Positions 61,680 through 64,000 of a stretch of DNA of 64,000 nucleotides are shown here, in pieces. The notes beneath the pieces are model-generated. The model was not told the DNA's origin, ran no database searches, and saw only the letters and a program-made list of their open reading frames with translations. The number at the start of each line of letters is the position of its first letter. Position 1 is the stretch's first letter. This DNA comes from Photobacterium sanguinicancri (GTDB lineage Bacteria; Pseudomonadota; Gammaproteobacteria; Enterobacterales; Vibrionaceae). The DNA lies in the NCBI RefSeq assembly GCF_024346675.1, contig NZ_AP024850.1:496001-560000 (forward strand), in the 5' to 3' direction. The translations under genes were made by a program, and so were the position numbers.

Positions 61680-62813
61680 ATGGACGGTTTATTAAAACTC
61701 TGGTCGGAGACCGGGATCGCAAACTTTGAGCTTGGCCAAGTCTTTATGATGTTTATTGGTTTTGGCTTGTTGTTCTTGGCTATTCGTAAAGGCTTTGAAC
61801 CTTTGCTGTTATTGCCGATTGGCTTTGGGGCGATTTTAGCCAACATACCTAACGCTGGTTTTACTGATGAAGGTGGATTGTTGTATTACATCTATCACGT
61901 CGGTATTGAAACGGGTATTTTCCCATTGCTTATTTTTATGGGCGTGGGGGCAATGACTGATTTTGGTGCTTTGATTGCTAACCCGAAAACCTTGTTATTA
62001 GGTGCCGCTGCTCAGTTTGGTATTTTCTTTACTTTATTTGGCGCCATCCTACTTAATCTTGTGCCTGGGATGGAGTTCAGTATGGCTGATGCTTCATCTA
62101 TCGCGATTATTGGTGGAGCCGATGGTCCAACCGCAATTTTCCTTGCGAGTCGATTATCGCCTGACTTATTAGGTGCCATTGCTGTCGCTGCATATAGCTA
62201 TATGGCCTTGGTACCTATTATTCAGCCGCCGATCATGAAAGCGCTAACCACACCAGAAGAGCGTCAAATCAAGATGCAACAGCTTCGTCATGTCAGCAAA
62301 GCGGAGAAGATCTTGTTTCCGCTCGCGGTTTTGATGATGACGGTTTTATTCTTACCTTCAGCAACACCTTTAGTCGGAATGTTCTGCTTGGGTAACTTGA
62401 TGCGTGAGTCTGGTGTTGTAGATCGTTTATCTAACACGGTACAAAATGAACTGATCAATATCGTCACCATTATGTTGGGTCTCGGGGTTGGTTCAAAACT
62501 TGAAGCCGATATTTTTTTACAGCTTGAAACGCTTGGTATCCTATTACTGGGTGCGGTGGCGTTCAGTGTCGGCACGGGTGGTGGTGTATTAATGGCGAAG
62601 CTGCTTAACCGCTTTAGCAAAGAAGATATTAACCCGCTCATCGGTGCGGCTGGCGTTTCTGCTGTGCCTATGGCTGCACGGGTCGTGAATAAGGTTGGGC
62701 TAGAGTCAAATCCTCAGAACTTCTTATTAATGCATGCGATGGGACCCAATGTTGCCGGTGTTTTAGGCTCTGCGGTGGCTGCGGGTATTTTATTAGCCTT
62801 AGTTAGCCCATAG
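61680..62813 (+). CDS. oadB: Oxaloacetate decarboxylase beta subunit (Na+ pump)
   Basis: A 377-aa polytopic inner-membrane protein that decarboxylates carboxybiotin and pumps Na+ outward. About nine to eleven hydrophobic segments are visible. The conserved [18 protein letters not shown] carries the key Asp, and [14 protein letters not shown] is another family block. It is shorter than the Klebsiella form (about 433 aa) but similar to vibrio OadB. A terminator follows. Confidence 0.94.
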   Translation: MDGLLKLWSETGIANFELGQVFMMFIGFGLLFLAIRKGFEPLLLLPIGFGAILANIPNAGFTDEGGLLYYIYHVGIETGIFPLLIFMGVGAMTDFGALIANPKTLLLGAAAQFGIFFTLFGAILLNLVPGMEFSMADASSIAIIGGADGPTAIFLASRLSPDLLGAIAVAAYSYMALVPIIQPPIMKALTTPEERQIKMQQLRHVSKAEKILFPLAVLMMTVLFLPSATPLVGMFCLGNLMRESGVVDRLSNTVQNELINIVTIMLGLGVGSKLEADIFLQLETLGILLLGAVAFSVGTGGGVLMAKLLNRFSKEDINPLIGAAGVSAVPMAARVVNKVGLESNPQNFLLMHAMGPNVAGVLGSAVAAGILLALVSP

Positions 62814-62850
62814 CAGAACACGCTTAATTGCGTGATATCGATATATATTG

Positions 62851-62883
62851 AAACGGGTAGCAATAAGCTGCCCGTTTTTTTTG
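62851..62883 (+). terminator. Terminator after oadB
   Basis: AAACGGGTAGC pairs with GCTGCCCGTTT over 11 bp with one G-U pair, followed by T5 and more T. Confidence 0.9.
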
Positions 62884-62962
62884 TGCGACGAGTTAGGTAT
62901 AACTAGATCCATAAGAGTAGGATGAATGTTGTCTCAACTCATAGCCCTATAAGGAAAATACC

Positions 62963-63946
62963 ATGGCTTTTTATCCAATGGCTTCGCTTCCCGCCTCGAC
63001 TCAACAACTCGCTATCACCGCGTTTGGTGAAGCAAATACGCTACAGATACAAACGTCTGCGTTATCCGAGCCACAAGATAACCAAGTCATGGTTGCTGTG
63101 GATTTCTCTAGTGTGAACCCCATCGATGCTAAAACACGTGCAGGACTGGGTTGGGCTGCGGCCCAGAACAAAGATAATCTGCCTTGGGTTCCGGGTTATG
63201 ACATCGCAGGCCATGTGGTTGCAATAGGCGATAATGTGACGCACTTTGTAGTGGGAGAGCGTGTCAGCGGGTTTATTGGTTTTCCTCTCCAAGCGGGGGC
63301 GTATAGTCAGTATGTCAATGTGGAGGCGGCAGATTTGAGCATCCTGCCAGATAACGTATCGTTGCAAGTTGCAGCAAGTCTACCGTTAGCGGGACAAACT
63401 GCCTGGCAAGCGCTAGAAAAAGTGAAAGTTAAGGCCAGTGATCGGGTCTTAATCTTGGCTGGAGCTGGTGGGGTTGGCCATATCGCGGTGCAGCTCGCGG
63501 TTGCTTTGCAAGCGACAGTCTTTGCGACAGGCTCGGCAGATAACAAGGCGTTTATTGAGCAGCTAGGCGCTACGGCGATTGACTATCGTTGTGGTGAGAT
63601 AGCAAACCAAATTGAACCTGTTGATATTTTGATTGATTTAATGGGTGGCGATGTTGGCATGGCTGCGTTAATGAGTGTGAAGTCGGGTGGGCGAGTGGTG
63701 ACGATCCCAACGATGACTGCTGAACAAGTGTGTCAGCAAGCTCAATCGCTAGGTTTAGAGGCGACAGGCATGTTGGTTAGCCCAACGGTTGAACAAAACA
63801 ACACTATGCTTGAAATGGTTGCTAAAGGTCAGCTGAATGTTGAGGTAGCGGCGATCTACCCTTTGGCTGACGGAGATAAAGCGCATCAGCAGATAGAGTC
63901 AGGACGTACTCGCGGCAAAATTTTATTGGCTGTAAATAACGCATGA
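62963..63946 (+). CDS. Zinc-independent MDR-family oxidoreductase (quinone reductase-like)
   Basis: A 327-aa medium-chain dehydrogenase/reductase. The N-terminal GroES-like domain (SSVNPIDAKTRAGLGW, then PWVPGYDIAGHVVAIGDNVTHF) lacks the zinc-ligand Cys/His set. The NADPH-binding motif is ILAGAGGVGHIAVQLA near 155-170. It matches the quinone-oxidoreductase or enone-reductase branch. The physiological substrate is unknown. It overlaps the next start by 4 bp, so it is probably co-transcribed with it. AAGGAAAATACC precedes the ATG. Confidence 0.88.
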   Translation: MAFYPMASLPASTQQLAITAFGEANTLQIQTSALSEPQDNQVMVAVDFSSVNPIDAKTRAGLGWAAAQNKDNLPWVPGYDIAGHVVAIGDNVTHFVVGERVSGFIGFPLQAGAYSQYVNVEAADLSILPDNVSLQVAASLPLAGQTAWQALEKVKVKASDRVLILAGAGGVGHIAVQLAVALQATVFATGSADNKAFIEQLGATAIDYRCGEIANQIEPVDILIDLMGGDVGMAALMSVKSGGRVVTIPTMTAEQVCQQAQSLGLEATGMLVSPTVEQNNTMLEMVAKGQLNVEVAAIYPLADGDKAHQQIESGRTRGKILLAVNNA

Positions 63947-64000
63947 TCTCAACATTAGTCAACGGTGATTCGGCCTTATGGGTTTTATTTTCGACTGGAT
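63943..64000 (+). CDS. Start of a gene cut by the window edge, possibly a YqaA-like membrane protein
   Basis: An ATG that overlaps the preceding stop as ATGA opens a frame with 19 codons visible, MISTLVNGDSALWVLFSTG. It resembles the beginning of YqaA/DedA-like inner-membrane proteins but too little is present for identification. Confidence 0.4.
   Translation, partial: MISTLVNGDSALWVLFSTG

Overview
The window looks like a core-chromosome segment of a marine gammaproteobacterium of the Vibrionaceae, most likely Photobacterium or a close relative. The grounds are the gene order (alaS-lysC-csrA-tRNA array-oadGAB; rseABC-lepA-lepB-rnc-era-recO-pdxJ-acpS; ftsB-ispD-ispF-truD-surE-pcm-nlpD-rpoS-mutS), Vibrio-like protein sequences, moderate G+C content, a sodium-pump decarboxylase operon, an NqrM-type protein, and an unusually large tandem tRNA-Arg/tRNA-Ser array. 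The genus is an inference. I see no prophage, insertion sequence, integron or CRISPR array.

Layout. 1-6.3 kb: mscS, a YbaK-family protein with the arginine exporter gene argO and its divergent regulator argP, yggE, then serA and rpiA. 6.5-11.7 kb: ygfA, 6S RNA and zapA on the minus strand, and ygfB-ubiH-ubiI and an orphan gcvH on the plus strand. 11.8-16.9 kb: ytfK, a small DUF134/NifX-like/NqrM-like cluster with its own operator-like repeats, a LysR regulator, a second YbaK-family protein, ygfZ, and the divergent sdhE-ygfX pair. 17.0-20.7 kb: a chemoreceptor behind a sigma-28 promoter, and nadB. 21.0-30.5 kb: rpoE-rseABC behind a sigma-E promoter, then lepA and lepB-rnc-era-recO-pdxJ-acpS. 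30.5-41.2 kb: barA, rlmD, relA, mazG, pyrG and eno. 41.4-50.0 kb: the ftsB to rpoS run and convergent mutS. 50.2-56.7 kb: pncC, recA-recX, alaS, lysC and csrA. 57.0-58.9 kb: 15 tRNA genes (12 Arg-ACG, 3 Ser-GCT). 59.6-64.0 kb: oadGAB, a quinone-oxidoreductase-like dehydrogenase, and the start of a further gene cut by the window edge.

Many genes are regulators or effectors of stress and growth-rate control: RelA, the SpoT-modulating YtfK family, RpoS, sigma-E with its anti-sigma factors, 6S RNA, BarA and CsrA (two ends of one regulatory cascade), and RecA behind a clear SOS box. The tRNA array starts from a promoter with a G/C-rich discriminator, as expected for a stringently controlled stable-RNA operon.

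The most interesting unexplained signals are non-coding. They are a compact 46-nt three-way-junction RNA in the ygfB leader (7958-8003); three consecutive hairpins before lepB-rnc (25990-26101); a 12-bp stem-loop before ftsB (41315-41358); conserved small hairpins between the tRNA-Arg copies; and paired 14-bp operator-like sites before the DUF134 cluster (12439-12476). No wholly new defence or mobile system is evident.
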